Source: Sulfurospirillum sp. SCADC (lineage in GTDB: Bacteria; Campylobacterota; Campylobacteria; Campylobacterales; Sulfurospirillaceae). From it: 49,183 nucleotides of DNA. Location: positions 2,963-52,145 of the forward strand of contig NZ_JQGK01000011.1 of NCBI RefSeq assembly GCF_000743525.1, given 5' to 3'. The notes under the pieces were generated by a model, which was not told the origin of the DNA, did no database searches, and saw only the letters and a list, made by a program, of their open reading frames with translations. Shown here in pieces: positions 14,233 through 23,784 of the stretch. The stretch's first letter is position 1; each line of letters opens with the position of its first letter. The position numbers and the translations under genes were made by a program.

Positions 14233-16185
14233 ATGAATCACACGTTTAAAATGATCCTTTTTTACCTTGCGATGTTTGCCACATTGGGGCTTTTTTGGTT
14301 TTGGATGGCTTTGCCTTCTTCTAGCCTCATAACGCTTGATCCCAATGTCAAACTGCAATGCCTCTCGTATGCGCCTTTTGGCAAAGATGAATCGCCACTT
14401 GATATTCCTAAAGGGTTTCGCCCCTCACCCGAGCAGATGGACAAAGACTTGACGCATTTGGCGACGATTACGAGTTGTATTCGCTCGTATTCTAGCGTTG
14501 GGTTGGAAGAATTACCTGAAATTGCGCGCAAACATGGGCTGAAACTGTGGTTGGGTGCGTGGGTGAGCAATGATGTCAAATTAACACAAAAAGAGATCGA
14601 CACGACGATTCGTTTGGCCAAAGAGAACAAAGACATCGTCGAAACCGTTGTGGTGGGGAATGAAGCGCTGTTGCGACGTGATGTAAGTGCAGGGCAGTTG
14701 GTCAGTTACATCAACGAAGTCAAACAAGCCTTGCCCGATATGATCGTGACGTATGCCGATGTGTGGGAGTTTTGGAACAAGCATCCTGAGGTTGCCCCTG
14801 CGGTCGATCGTGTGACGATTCACATTTTGCCGTACTGGGAAGACACGCCCATCAGTGTGGACAAAGCGCTTTTACATGTAAAAAATATTCGCGAGTTGAT
14901 GCAACAAAAAATCCCCGATAAAGAGATCGTCATCGGTGAGACAGGCTGGCCAAGTGAAGGGCGTATGCGTGAATCTGCCTACCCAAGTGCGGTCAATCAA
15001 GCGATTTTTACGCGTGGGTTTGTCAAAATGGCAGAAGATAATGGCTGGAAGTACAATTTTATCGAAGCGTTTGACCAACCGTGGAAGCGCATGAGCGAAG
15101 GTGCTGTGGGCGGTTTTTGGGGTCTGTTTGATGCCGATAGGGCGGATAAACACATCTTGCATGGTTTTGTCTCCAACTTTCCCAATGCGCTGTGGCTTTT
15201 TATCAGCAGTTGTGCGCTCAGTCTTGTAGGGCTGATTTGGCTTTGGGGCGTGCCGACATGTTCGTGTAAAAAAGCGCCGTACTGGTTCGCAACGCTTTTT
15301 GGTGGCTCGGTGGCACTTACGTGGCAAGCCAATGCCTATTGGATCGTTTCGCGCAATAACCTTGAAGAGGCGTGGGCGATTTTATGCCTGAGTGTCGCTT
15401 TTTTACTGTGGCTTAAACTGGTGCGGTTTCTCATCGCCGAAGAGATCACGATGCGAGGTTCGATGGCGCGTTTTATCAGTGTGATAACGCTCAGTGAACC
15501 CAAAGGTGAGACGTTTTGGGAGGATGTTTTGCATCTGCTCAGTGTGAGTATCGTGCTTGTGATGGCGCTCTCCTTAGCGTTTGATGGACGGTATCTGAAC
15601 TTTGAGCTCGGAACGCTGGGCATCATCGCTGTGGTGTATGCGGTCATTTATTTTTCAACTGAGCGAAAAGAGCTCAATGGTTTGATGGAAAAAGCGAGTG
15701 GATTGATCTTGTTTCTAAGTGCCTTAGCGGTCTTAGTTCAAGAGAGCGCACGCAATGATTTTGCGCTAAATTGGGTTATTTTGGTGATGGTTTTAGGCTC
15801 TACCCTGTGGCTTTCCACTTCAAAACTATGTGGTCTTTTTAGAACACTTCTGATTTTGCTTGTAGCGGCAGGTGCTATTGTCGCGATGAAAGAGGGTGTG
15901 TATGTTAAAGAGTCGTGGGTGGCGGTGTGCGCGGCTGAGCCGATGCTTCCTATCTGCCAATTTAGAACGCTTTTGGGCAAAGTGATTTACCTCAATTATG
16001 TAGGGCTTTCAGGTATCGTCGTTGCCATTTTTAGTGTGCTCTCTGGAAGCTATGTGTTGGGTATGTTAGCGATGATTATGGGACTGTTCTGCCTTCTGAC
16101 ATTCAATGGTTTTTTAGGTGCCATCATCGCGGTTCTAGGGTGGTGGATTGTCGGGTATCGTCTCAGTGAAAAGTGTGCGTTGTAA
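14233..16185 (+). CDS. Membrane-bound GH17-like beta-1,3-glucanase/transglycosylase
   Basis: 650 aa from the ATG at 14233, chosen because GGAG (14220-14223) precedes it; an in-frame ATG at 14218 is possible. One N-terminal membrane segment is followed by a GH17 domain (about 35-310) with VVGNE (acid/base Glu144) and the signature IGETGWPSEG (nucleophile Glu236). About nine membrane segments make up the second half. Related GH17-plus-membrane proteins act in bacterial beta-glucan or cyclic-glucan modification. No glucan synthase lies beside it. It seems richer in G+C than the preceding cassette. Confidence 0.82.
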   Translation: MNHTFKMILFYLAMFATLGLFWFWMALPSSSLITLDPNVKLQCLSYAPFGKDESPLDIPKGFRPSPEQMDKDLTHLATITSCIRSYSSVGLEELPEIARKHGLKLWLGAWVSNDVKLTQKEIDTTIRLAKENKDIVETVVVGNEALLRRDVSAGQLVSYINEVKQALPDMIVTYADVWEFWNKHPEVAPAVDRVTIHILPYWEDTPISVDKALLHVKNIRELMQQKIPDKEIVIGETGWPSEGRMRESAYPSAVNQAIFTRGFVKMAEDNGWKYNFIEAFDQPWKRMSEGAVGGFWGLFDADRADKHILHGFVSNFPNALWLFISSCALSLVGLIWLWGVPTCSCKKAPYWFATLFGGSVALTWQANAYWIVSRNNLEEAWAILCLSVAFLLWLKLVRFLIAEEITMRGSMARFISVITLSEPKGETFWEDVLHLLSVSIVLVMALSLAFDGRYLNFELGTLGIIAVVYAVIYFSTERKELNGLMEKASGLILFLSALAVLVQESARNDFALNWVILVMVLGSTLWLSTSKLCGLFRTLLILLVAAGAIVAMKEGVYVKESWVAVCAAEPMLPICQFRTLLGKVIYLNYVGLSGIVVAIFSVLSGSYVLGMLAMIMGLFCLLTFNGFLGAIIAVLGWWIVGYRLSEKCAL

Positions 16186-16187
16186 TC

Positions 16188-16213
16188 GCCCTTAGTGCTG
16201 TTTGAGGGCATTT
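16188..16213 (+). terminator. Weak terminator after the GH17-like gene
   Basis: GCCCT (16188-16192) pairs with AGGGC (16205-16209), followed by ATTTAAT. The stem is short and the T-run poor. Confidence 0.4.
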
Positions 16214-16255
16214 AATAATACCCTTTAGGTTTTTTCGTTAAAATAGATAAATTTT

Positions 16256-16261
16256 TATAAT
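16256..16261 (+). promoter_or_regulatory. -10 box of alaS
   Basis: TATAAT lies 17 bases before the alaS ATG, with AGGA as the RBS at about 16268-16271. The implied leader is short (about 11 nt). Confidence 0.5.
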
Positions 16262-16278
16262 AAAACTAGGACAATAGT

Positions 16279-18825
16279 ATGGATGTTAGAGCTGAGTTTT
16301 TAAAGTTTTTTGAACAAAAAGGTCACAAGATTATCGAGAGTTCTCCTCTTGTGCCCGATGACGCGACGCTTCTGTTTACCAACGCAGGCATGGTTCCTTT
16401 TAAGAGTGTTTTCACAGGCGAAGTGCCTCGTCCTAACCCTCCACGTGCGACAACCTGTCAGACATGTATCAGAGCTGGTGGTAAACACAATGACCTTGAT
16501 AACGTGGGCTACACAGCGCGCCATCATACTTTTTTTGAAATGCTTGGAAACTTCTCTTTTGGCGATTACTTTAAAGAAGATGCCATCTCTCATGCGTGGG
16601 AATTTGTGACCGAAGTGCTTAAACTTCCCAAAGAAAAACTTTGGGTAACCGTTCATGAGAGCGATGATGAGGCTGAGGGTATTTGGAAAAAGCACATTGA
16701 TGCGAGTCGCATTATGCGCTTTGGTGATAAAGACAACTTCTGGCAAATGGGCGATACGGGACCATGTGGCCCCTGCAGTGAAATCTTCATCGATCAAGGG
16801 GCTGAGAACTTTAACACGCCAGAAGATTATATGGGAGGAGACGGTGACCGTTTCTTAGAGATTTGGAATCTCGTGTTTATGCAGTATGAGCGTGACGCTT
16901 CTGGTGTGCTTCATCCGCTTCCCAAACCTTCCATCGACACGGGTATGGGCTTAGAGCGTGTGACTGCGGTGAAAGAGGGTGTTTTTAGTAACTATGACTC
17001 TTCACTCTTTATTCCTTTAACCGACAAAGTGGCAGAGTTGTGCGGTAAACCTTATGCGTATGCAACGGGAGCGAGTTACCGTGTTATTGCTGATCATATT
17101 CGTGCGGTTTCATTTTTGGTCGCGCAAGGAACCACTTTTGGTCGAGTGGGTCGTGGGTATGTGTTAAGACGCATCTTAAGACGTGCGGTCAGACATGGTT
17201 ATTTACTAGGACTTCGTGAGCCGTTTATGTACAAACTTCTTGATACCTTGTGCGATCTTATGGGCAAACAATATCCATACCTTGTCGCTAAAAAAGAGGT
17301 GATTGCAGAGCAGATCAAAAATGAAGAAGAGAGCTTCTTTACGACCATCGCTTCAGGACTTGAACTCTTTGAAAAAGAACTCCCCAATACCAAAACGATG
17401 TTTAGCGGCGAAGTAGCCTTTAAACTCTACGATACCTACGGTTTCCCTCTTGATCTTACAGCGGATATGCTTCGTGAAAAAGGCTTAAGTGTCAATGAAG
17501 CAGAGTTTGAAGCTTTGATGGCGGAGCAAAAAGCGCGTTCCAAAGCCTCATGGAAAGGTAGTGGCGATAAAGCAACGCAAGGTGAATTTAAACCGCTTCT
17601 TGAAAAATTTGGTCTCAACACCTTTGTAGGTTACACCCAAAAAGAGGCCAAAACCAAAGTGTTAGCACTCTTAGATGAGAACTTCAAAGAGGTTCAAAGC
17701 TTAGATGAAAATGGCTGGGTCATGTTTGAACAAACCCCTTTTTACGCGATGAGTGGTGGACAAAGTGGCGATGAGGGTGTGATCGAAGGCTATGGTAAAG
17801 TCCTTGACACCAAGAAATTTTTTGACTTGAATCTTTCCCTCGTAGAGCTCGAAAAGCCTTTACATGTAAACGATGAGGTGAACCTTAGCGTTGATGTCTC
17901 ACGCCTTGAGATCGAAAGACATCACAGTGCAACACACTTGCTGCACAGCGCGCTTCGTAAAGTTTTGGGTGAGCATGTTTCACAAGCTGGAAGTTTGGTC
18001 GAAAAAGACAGACTTCGTTTTGACTTCTCCCATCCAAAAGCATTGAGTTTTGAAGAGATCACTCAGGTTGAAGCGTTTGTGAACAGTGTCATCGCGAGTG
18101 GTGTTTCGGGAGAGACTAAACTAATGAATGTCGAAGAGGCTAAAAACAGTGGCGCGATGGCACTTTTTGGCGAGAAATACGGTTCTGAAGTTCGTGTGGT
18201 GAGCTTTGGCGATGCGAGTGTTGAGCTGTGTGGCGGAACGCACGTGAGCAATACGGCGAACATCGGAAGCTTTTTTATCCAAAAAGAGAGTGGCGTGAGT
18301 GCCGGTGTCAGACGTATCGAAGCGATTTGCGGTGGTGCGGCTCTTTCTTACGCACAAAGTTTGAGAAGCGAACTGGAAGCGATCAAAGAGAGTGTGAAAC
18401 ACAAAGAGCCACTCATCGGCATCAATCGTCTCAAAGAAGAGATCAAAACTCTAAAAACCGAAGTCGAATCGCTCAATGCAAACGCTGGAAAGTCAGTCGA
18501 ATCTTTACATGTAAACGGTGTGGAACTCATTGTAGACGTTTTGGGTGCAGGCGATATTAAAGTGCGCATCGATGATCTTAAAAATGAAAAAAGCTCCGTT
18601 GCCGTTCTTTTACTGCAAGTCAAAGAGGACAAAGTGATGATCGCAGCAGGTGTGAAAAATGCCGCGATTAAAGCTGGTGCATGGATCAAAGAGATCGCAC
18701 CGATCGTTGGCGGAGGCGGTGGCGGACGCGATGACTTTGCTCAAGCAGGCGGCAAAGATGCTTCTAAAATCGAAGAGGCAAAATCAGCAGCCCTTGCGTA
18801 TGCAAAATCAGTTCTTCAAGGCTAA
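16279..18825 (+). CDS. alaS: Alanine--tRNA ligase
   Basis: 848 aa, full length. It starts with the class II catalytic core ([51 protein letters not shown]). The editing domain has [13 protein letters not shown] and [13 protein letters not shown], the zinc-site His/Cys residues. The C-terminal C-Ala part has the Gly-rich [17 protein letters not shown]. It charges and proofreads tRNA-Ala. Two TTTACATGTAAA palindromes inside are read as LHVN. It is followed within 3 bases by a small membrane protein gene. Confidence 0.97.
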   Translation: MDVRAEFLKFFEQKGHKIIESSPLVPDDATLLFTNAGMVPFKSVFTGEVPRPNPPRATTCQTCIRAGGKHNDLDNVGYTARHHTFFEMLGNFSFGDYFKEDAISHAWEFVTEVLKLPKEKLWVTVHESDDEAEGIWKKHIDASRIMRFGDKDNFWQMGDTGPCGPCSEIFIDQGAENFNTPEDYMGGDGDRFLEIWNLVFMQYERDASGVLHPLPKPSIDTGMGLERVTAVKEGVFSNYDSSLFIPLTDKVAELCGKPYAYATGASYRVIADHIRAVSFLVAQGTTFGRVGRGYVLRRILRRAVRHGYLLGLREPFMYKLLDTLCDLMGKQYPYLVAKKEVIAEQIKNEEESFFTTIASGLELFEKELPNTKTMFSGEVAFKLYDTYGFPLDLTADMLREKGLSVNEAEFEALMAEQKARSKASWKGSGDKATQGEFKPLLEKFGLNTFVGYTQKEAKTKVLALLDENFKEVQSLDENGWVMFEQTPFYAMSGGQSGDEGVIEGYGKVLDTKKFFDLNLSLVELEKPLHVNDEVNLSVDVSRLEIERHHSATHLLHSALRKVLGEHVSQAGSLVEKDRLRFDFSHPKALSFEEITQVEAFVNSVIASGVSGETKLMNVEEAKNSGAMALFGEKYGSEVRVVSFGDASVELCGGTHVSNTANIGSFFIQKESGVSAGVRRIEAICGGAALSYAQSLRSELEAIKESVKHKEPLIGINRLKEEIKTLKTEVESLNANAGKSVESLHVNGVELIVDVLGAGDIKVRIDDLKNEKSSVAVLLLQVKEDKVMIAAGVKNAAIKAGAWIKEIAPIVGGGGGGRDDFAQAGGKDASKIEEAKSAALAYAKSVLQG

Positions 18826-18828
18826 AGG

Positions 18829-19326
18829 ATGCGCGATTTTTTCATAGAGATCTTTGGGGACTTTAGCCGAATCATCGTTTTTTTACATGTAATCAGTTCA
18901 GCACTGCTGATTGGGAGTATGTTCGTGATGCGTTTTGTGATTCAGCCTGTGGAAGAAGATGTCGCTGATGAGAAGATAAAATTTAACAGCTGCATTAAAA
19001 TGATGCGTCGCTACATCCTCTTTTTGGTGCCTGTGTTGCTGATTATCATCATAACATCGGTGTTTATGCACATCGGGCTTGGCTTTAAAGCAGGCAATCC
19101 GACCACCTATGTGATGGTGCATACCAAAGAGGCTCTGTGGACATTCATCGCCTTTAATTTTATTTACATGTACTTCAAATACCTTAAAGCCAAAAAAGGG
19201 TTAGAGGAAGAGAATTACATCGAAGTCGAGGAAAATGTGATCTTGATGGTGAAGTATCTCATCCCTCTCAATCTGCTTTTAGCCGTTATCTCGGTCTATT
19301 TTGGCGTGATTTTACGAGGTTACTAA
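18829..19326 (+). CDS. Four-helix membrane protein, CopD/DUF2269-like
   Basis: 165 aa with four predicted membrane segments (about 13-35, 60-82, 97-115 and 143-163). HVISSALLIGSMFVMRF in the first helix and an HxGLG stretch in the second loop recall small CopD/DUF2269-like families that can bind haem or copper. I am not certain of the family. It lies 3 bases after alaS and 1 base before maf, so it is probably in one operon. Confidence 0.6.
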   Translation: MRDFFIEIFGDFSRIIVFLHVISSALLIGSMFVMRFVIQPVEEDVADEKIKFNSCIKMMRRYILFLVPVLLIIIITSVFMHIGLGFKAGNPTTYVMVHTKEALWTFIAFNFIYMYFKYLKAKKGLEEENYIEVEENVILMVKYLIPLNLLLAVISVYFGVILRGY

Positions 19327-19327
19327 G

Positions 19328-19882
19328 ATGCAAACGATTGTGCTTGGCTCCTCTTCAATCACGAGGGTGGAACTGCTGAGCAAGTTTGGCGTTCCGTTCA
19401 TTCAACGAGAGCCTGGGTTTGATGAGGAGAGCCTTCGCATCGCTGATCCCGCACATTTTGTCTACCATGCAACCAAAGGGAAGATGCAAAGCTATCTTGA
19501 AACGTACGACTTAGAAATGCCTGTCTTATGCGCTGATACCGTGGTCACGGCGAATGGACAGATTTTGCGTAAAGCCAAAGACAAAGACGATGCCAAACGC
19601 ATTTTAGAGGCGCAAAGTGGCAATACCGTGAGCATTCTTACGTGTATGATTTACAAATCCAAAACGATTGAACTGATCGATCTTTCTACCACGGATTATC
19701 TTTTTTTACCTTTTGAGCCCAAAGCACTGCAAGATTATTTGGAAAGTGATGAGTGGCGAGGCAAAGCAGGAGCGTGCATGGTGGAAGGCTTTTGCAAATC
19801 GTATATCAAAGAGGTGGTGGGGCTGGAAAGTACCGCCATGGGGCTCAGCGTTGAAAAACTCCTGCCTTTTTTATCCTTTTAG
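19328..19882 (+). CDS. maf: Maf-like nucleoside triphosphate pyrophosphatase
   Basis: 184 aa. It has the N-terminal LGSSSITRVELL motif, the ADTVV motif with the catalytic Asp (CADTVVTANG, about residues 70-79) and the C-terminal VVGLESTAMGLSVEKLLP block. Maf proteins hydrolyse non-canonical or pyrimidine dNTPs. It is tightly packed between the membrane protein gene and bioF. Confidence 0.92.
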   Translation: MQTIVLGSSSITRVELLSKFGVPFIQREPGFDEESLRIADPAHFVYHATKGKMQSYLETYDLEMPVLCADTVVTANGQILRKAKDKDDAKRILEAQSGNTVSILTCMIYKSKTIELIDLSTTDYLFLPFEPKALQDYLESDEWRGKAGACMVEGFCKSYIKEVVGLESTAMGLSVEKLLPFLSF

Positions 19883-19884
19883 CC

Positions 19885-20976
19885 ATGTATCAAAACGAAC
19901 TGCTAGCCATCACCAAAGCCAATCGCTACCGAAGCCGAAAGCTTTACGATGAATCTTTAGCCGATTTTAGCTCGAACGATTACCTTGGTTTTGCGCAAAA
20001 TAAAACGCTTTTTGAACGTGCGGTGGCGCAAGTCTCTTTGCATAAATTTCATGCACCTAAAGCCTCCATCTTGGTCAATGGGTATCATCCGATTCATCAA
20101 GAGTTTGAGGATTTTTTAATCCGTCATAACGGTTTTGAAGCTGCTCTTGTGTGTGGAAGTGGTTTTTTAGCCAATTTTTCACTCATTGAAGCGTTACCGC
20201 GCAAAAAAGATCTTTTGATCTTGGACGAAGCGTATCACGCGAGTGGCATGGTCGCTTCTAAAACCGTTGATGCGGAAGTGTTGCTTTTTAACCATAACGA
20301 TGCCAATCACTTGGAAAGTCTGATCAACACGCATCATCACAATCGCATTATCATCGCCGTTGAGGGGATTTACTCGATGAGTGGCGATCTTTTAAACCCC
20401 GATATTTTCGACATTGCCGATCGTTACAACGCGATTTTAATTGTCGATGAAGCGCACAGTGTGGGCGTTGTGGGTGAAAATCTTCGAGGCGTGTTTGATC
20501 TGTTTCACATTACCCCCAAAGCCAACCACATCAAAATGGGAACCCTTGGCAAAGCGCTCGGAAGTTATGGTGCGTATATTTTATGCTCCAATCACATTGC
20601 AGAATTTTTACAAAATCGTGCCAAAGCGATTATTTATACCACGGCACCTTCTTTGTTTGATATTGCCCTTGGGTACCAAAGTTTGCTCTATATTCTTAAA
20701 AACAGAGCCAAGCTTAAAGCGGAGATTGTTGCGCGCCAAAAGGTTGTGCATGAATGTTTAGGTCTTAAAATGGATGGACTGATTTACTCGTATCCTTTGT
20801 GCGAAGGAGCGGATGCTTTGAGCATTCAGCAACACTTGATAGATGAAGGATTTTTAGTTGGAGCGATTCGCCCACCGACCGTTTTAAAGCCCATTTTGCG
20901 CATTATTCCTCGATTAGGTGAAAGTATTGAACAGCTTCGTGCGTTGTGTTCGCTTATCCAAAAGGGGTCATTTTGA
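19885..20976 (+). CDS. bioF: 8-amino-7-oxononanoate synthase-like enzyme
   Basis: 363 aa, alpha-oxoamine synthase family. It has FSSNDYLGF, NGYHPIHQEFE, the pocket Asp in LIVDEAHSVGVVG, and the PLP lysine in MGTLGKALGSYGAY. These fit BioF, which joins pimeloyl-CoA/ACP and alanine in biotin synthesis; bioD is elsewhere in the window at 42258. The name rests on family similarity, and a related oxoamine synthase is possible. It starts 2 bases after the maf stop and overlaps the downstream ABC gene by 4 bases. Confidence 0.85.
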   Translation: MYQNELLAITKANRYRSRKLYDESLADFSSNDYLGFAQNKTLFERAVAQVSLHKFHAPKASILVNGYHPIHQEFEDFLIRHNGFEAALVCGSGFLANFSLIEALPRKKDLLILDEAYHASGMVASKTVDAEVLLFNHNDANHLESLINTHHHNRIIIAVEGIYSMSGDLLNPDIFDIADRYNAILIVDEAHSVGVVGENLRGVFDLFHITPKANHIKMGTLGKALGSYGAYILCSNHIAEFLQNRAKAIIYTTAPSLFDIALGYQSLLYILKNRAKLKAEIVARQKVVHECLGLKMDGLIYSYPLCEGADALSIQQHLIDEGFLVGAIRPPTVLKPILRIIPRLGESIEQLRALCSLIQKGSF

Positions 20977-21668
20977 GCTTTACATGTAAAGAGCTTGTGA
21001 TTCACAATAGAGCCAAAACTCTTTTACATGTAAGCTTTTCGTTTGAGCGATCGTTTGCGTTGATTGGGGAGAGTGGCAGTGGAAAAAGCTTGACACTCAA
21101 AGCCCTTTTAGGCATGTTACCGCAGGAGCTAGAGAGCACACTGTCGTACAATGCTAGTTATGCGCTCAAACGAGGTGAGAGCATCGCTTTTGTGCCTCAA
21201 AATCCTTTTACAGCGCTCTCGCCACTCACCAAAATCGAAAAGCAGTTTATGGCACCACGTGAGAGGGCGCAAAAGTACCTTAGCATGGTCCATTTGGATG
21301 TGGAGTTTTTAGACCGCTTTCCCTCAGAACTGAGCGGTGGGCAGTTGCAACGCCTCATCATCGCGATGGCGCTAAGCATTGAGCCACGGTTACTGCTTTT
21401 GGATGAGCCGACAACGGCACTCGATGAAGAGAGCAAAACCACGGTTTTAGAGTTGATCGCAACGCTTCAAAAAGAGTGCGGTTTTGATCTGCTTTTTGTC
21501 ACGCACGATATTGGAACGATTGAGCATTTATGCGAGGAAGTGGGTATTATTAAAAACGGACAAATCGTTGAGTCGGGTTTGACGAAAGATATTTTACATG
21601 ACCCAAAAGAGGCGTACACACAGCAGCTTTTGACGTCTGGATTTAGACAAAGGAGTTTTAGAGAGTGA
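20973..21668 (+). CDS. ABC transporter ATP-binding protein, oligopeptide/nickel type
   Basis: About 231 aa from TTG 20973, selected because AAAGGGG (20961-20967) is correctly spaced and the longer frame would run 27 bases into bioF. It has Walker A GESGSGKS, a Q-loop VPQNPFTALSP, signature LSGGQLQR, Walker B LLLLDEPTTALD and H-loop FVTHD. VPQNPFTALSP resembles DppD/OppD/NikD. No permease or binding protein is nearby, so it is an orphan subunit of unknown substrate. Two palindrome copies occur in its first 60 bases. Confidence 0.85.
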   Translation: MSFTCKELVIHNRAKTLLHVSFSFERSFALIGESGSGKSLTLKALLGMLPQELESTLSYNASYALKRGESIAFVPQNPFTALSPLTKIEKQFMAPRERAQKYLSMVHLDVEFLDRFPSELSGGQLQRLIIAMALSIEPRLLLLDEPTTALDEESKTTVLELIATLQKECGFDLLFVTHDIGTIEHLCEEVGIIKNGQIVESGLTKDILHDPKEAYTQQLLTSGFRQRSFRE

Positions 21669-23590
21669 AATACATTATAACAATTTTAACCATGCTTGGA
21701 TTTGCAGCGGTGATGGCAATTATCTTTTTATACGCACAGATTCGGTTTGATGCCGATAAAATTATTGACTACAATCCAAAATTAACCACACAAATTTACG
21801 ACCGAAACGGTGATCTGGTTGCCAACTTGTTTGATGATGAAAATAGGATTTATGTGGAGTATCACGATATTCCTGCACGCGTCATTGAAGCGCTCGTTGC
21901 CACGGAAGATACCTCATTTTTTGAACACAATGGGATTAATATCGAAGCGATTTTTAGAGCGCTTATTAAAGATATTCATGCGATGAAGCTGGTTGAAGGG
22001 GCGAGTACCATCACCCAACAGCTGATTAAAAATACCGTTTTAACACGCCAAAAAACCTTAACGCGCAAAGTCAATGAAGCGATTCTTGCCTACACGGTTG
22101 AAGCGGCATTGAGTAAAGAGCAGATTCTAGAACGCTACTTTAATCATGTCTATTTTGGACACGGTTATTACGGCATTAAAACGGCAGCACTTGGGTATTT
22201 TAAAAAACCACTTGATGGATTGAGTCTTAAAGAGATTGCGATGTTGGTAGGACTTCCAAAAGCGCCTAGTTCGTATGACCCTACGAAACACATGGATCTC
22301 TCTCTCAGCAGAGCCAATCAAGTCGTCAACCGCCTTTACACACTGGGTTGGATCAGTGAAGGCGAATACACGAAAGCCACCTTGGAGCATCCTATGGTGT
22401 ATGACGAGACCTTAACACGCAACCGCGCCCCTTATGTGGTTGATGAAGTGATTAAAAATTTAGCCTCTGAGTATGATGATCTTAAAAAAGGTGGGTATAA
22501 AATTTACCTTACGATTGATCTTAAGATGCAACAACTCGCTCATGAATCGCTCAATGTTGGGTACAAAGGTATGGTCTCTCGCATGGGAAAAGATGCCAAT
22601 ACCTCAGAGCTTAATGGTGCAATGGTGGTCATGGAAAATAACACGGGCAATGTGTTAGCACTTGTGGGAGGCATTGATTATGCTAAAAGCAGTTTTAACC
22701 GTGCAACACAAAGCAAACGCCAACCAGGATCAAGCTTTAAGCCTTTCTTGTACCAAAAAGCTTTGGATTGGGGGTATTCGCCACTGTCTGAAATTCCTGA
22801 TATTTCTCGAACCTACGTAAACAGTGAAACCGATGAAGAGTGGAAACCAAAAAACTATGAAAATGATTTTGAAGGTCTGATCACACTTAAAGAGGCATTG
22901 GTGCATTCGCGCAACCTTGCGACAATCAACCTTTTGTCGCTTTTAGGGATGGACAGTGTCTACAAAGAGCTCAAAAAAGATGGTTTTAAAAATATTGCGA
23001 TGGATTTGACGCTTGCCTTAGGCAGTTTTGGTATTTCGCCACTGGAATACAGCAGTTTTTACTCCATGTTTCCTAATTATGGTGTCAAAGTGGAACCTCT
23101 TCTTGTTAAGAAAGTGATCACACGTCAAGGGGTTGAAAAAGTGTATGAAACAGAGAGTCAGACCCTTACTTCTCCTAAGCAGAGCTACTTGATGATTGAT
23201 ATGCTCAAAGAGGTTGTCAAACGAGGAACGGGTCGAAACGCCCAAGTACCAGGTATTGAAATTGCTGGAAAAACAGGAACCACCAATAGCAGTGTGGATG
23301 TCTGGTTCTGTGGTTTTTCACCTGATATTGAAGTGATTACGTGGTATGGCAATGACAATAATACCCCACTTAAAAAAGGTGAAACGGGAGGTCGTTCAGC
23401 TGCACCTGCATTTAAATACTTTATGACAAAGTATGTGGAACTGCATCCTGAAACCACACGTGAATTTAAGATGCCAGAGGGTGTTAATGCTCGAAAAGTC
23501 GATGGTACAACAGAGTTCTTTACCGACGTCTCACCGTTTCCAAAAAGCAACACGAAAGAGTTAAAAGAAGAGGGTGGTTTGATCTTTTAA
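21665..23590 (+). CDS. mrcA: Penicillin-binding protein 1A (bifunctional)
   Basis: 641 aa. An N-terminal membrane anchor precedes the GT51 glycosyltransferase domain (EDTSFFEHNGIN, GASTITQQLIKN, then KEQILERYFNHVYFG). The transpeptidase domain has SSFK (catalytic Ser356) and KTG (536-538). It polymerises and cross-links peptidoglycan. Its start overlaps the ABC gene by 4 bases. A C-terminal tail beyond the KTG is short, as in other Campylobacterota class A PBPs. Confidence 0.93.
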   Translation: MKYIITILTMLGFAAVMAIIFLYAQIRFDADKIIDYNPKLTTQIYDRNGDLVANLFDDENRIYVEYHDIPARVIEALVATEDTSFFEHNGINIEAIFRALIKDIHAMKLVEGASTITQQLIKNTVLTRQKTLTRKVNEAILAYTVEAALSKEQILERYFNHVYFGHGYYGIKTAALGYFKKPLDGLSLKEIAMLVGLPKAPSSYDPTKHMDLSLSRANQVVNRLYTLGWISEGEYTKATLEHPMVYDETLTRNRAPYVVDEVIKNLASEYDDLKKGGYKIYLTIDLKMQQLAHESLNVGYKGMVSRMGKDANTSELNGAMVVMENNTGNVLALVGGIDYAKSSFNRATQSKRQPGSSFKPFLYQKALDWGYSPLSEIPDISRTYVNSETDEEWKPKNYENDFEGLITLKEALVHSRNLATINLLSLLGMDSVYKELKKDGFKNIAMDLTLALGSFGISPLEYSSFYSMFPNYGVKVEPLLVKKVITRQGVEKVYETESQTLTSPKQSYLMIDMLKEVVKRGTGRNAQVPGIEIAGKTGTTNSSVDVWFCGFSPDIEVITWYGNDNNTPLKKGETGGRSAAPAFKYFMTKYVELHPETTREFKMPEGVNARKVDGTTEFFTDVSPFPKSNTKELKEEGGLIF

Positions 23591-23603
23591 TATACTTTGG
23601 AAG

Positions 23604-23620
23604 CCACGGAAACGTGGTTT
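23604..23620 (+). terminator. Terminator of the PBP1A gene
   Basis: A hairpin CCACG-GAAA-CGTGG, with a stable GNRA-type loop, begins 13 bases after the stop codon and is followed by TTTTC. This is a compact rho-independent terminator. Confidence 0.65.
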
Positions 23621-23649
23621 TCAACCCTTCGATGTGTGTGCCAAACACA

Positions 23650-23661
23650 TTTACATGTAAA
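23650..23661. repeat. Intergenic TTTACATGTAAA palindrome
   Basis: An exact copy in the convergent gap between the PBP1A and glnA terminators, where it cannot act as a promoter operator for either gene. Confidence 0.85.
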
Positions 23662-23737
23662 ACAATGAAAAACCATTTTGAGTGTTAAGTGAAATAATGC
23701 GAACGAAGAAAGAGGCAAGCTTTAGTGCATAGCGCAG

Positions 23738-23770
23738 CGTAGCTTTTGGGGCTTAGCCCCAAAAGCGTGT
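23738..23770. repeat. Dispersed hairpin repeat, copy A (glnA terminator)
   Basis: A 33-bp unit, starting CGTAG and ending AGCGTGT, folds as an 11-bp hairpin (GCTTTTGGGGC, TTA loop, GCCCCAAAAGC). It lies 15 bases past the glnA stop on the minus strand and probably ends both glnA and any PBP1A read-through. Copies at 33603-33635 and 39463-39495 have the same edges but AAAGC/GCTTT in the stem, so the pairing is preserved. Confidence 0.75.
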
Positions 23771-23784
23771 TAAACTAAAAATGA

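Noticed and set aside
16300-16797. 165-codon ORF antisense to alaS
   Set aside because: A shadow of the conserved catalytic core of alaS; no RBS or recognisable protein.
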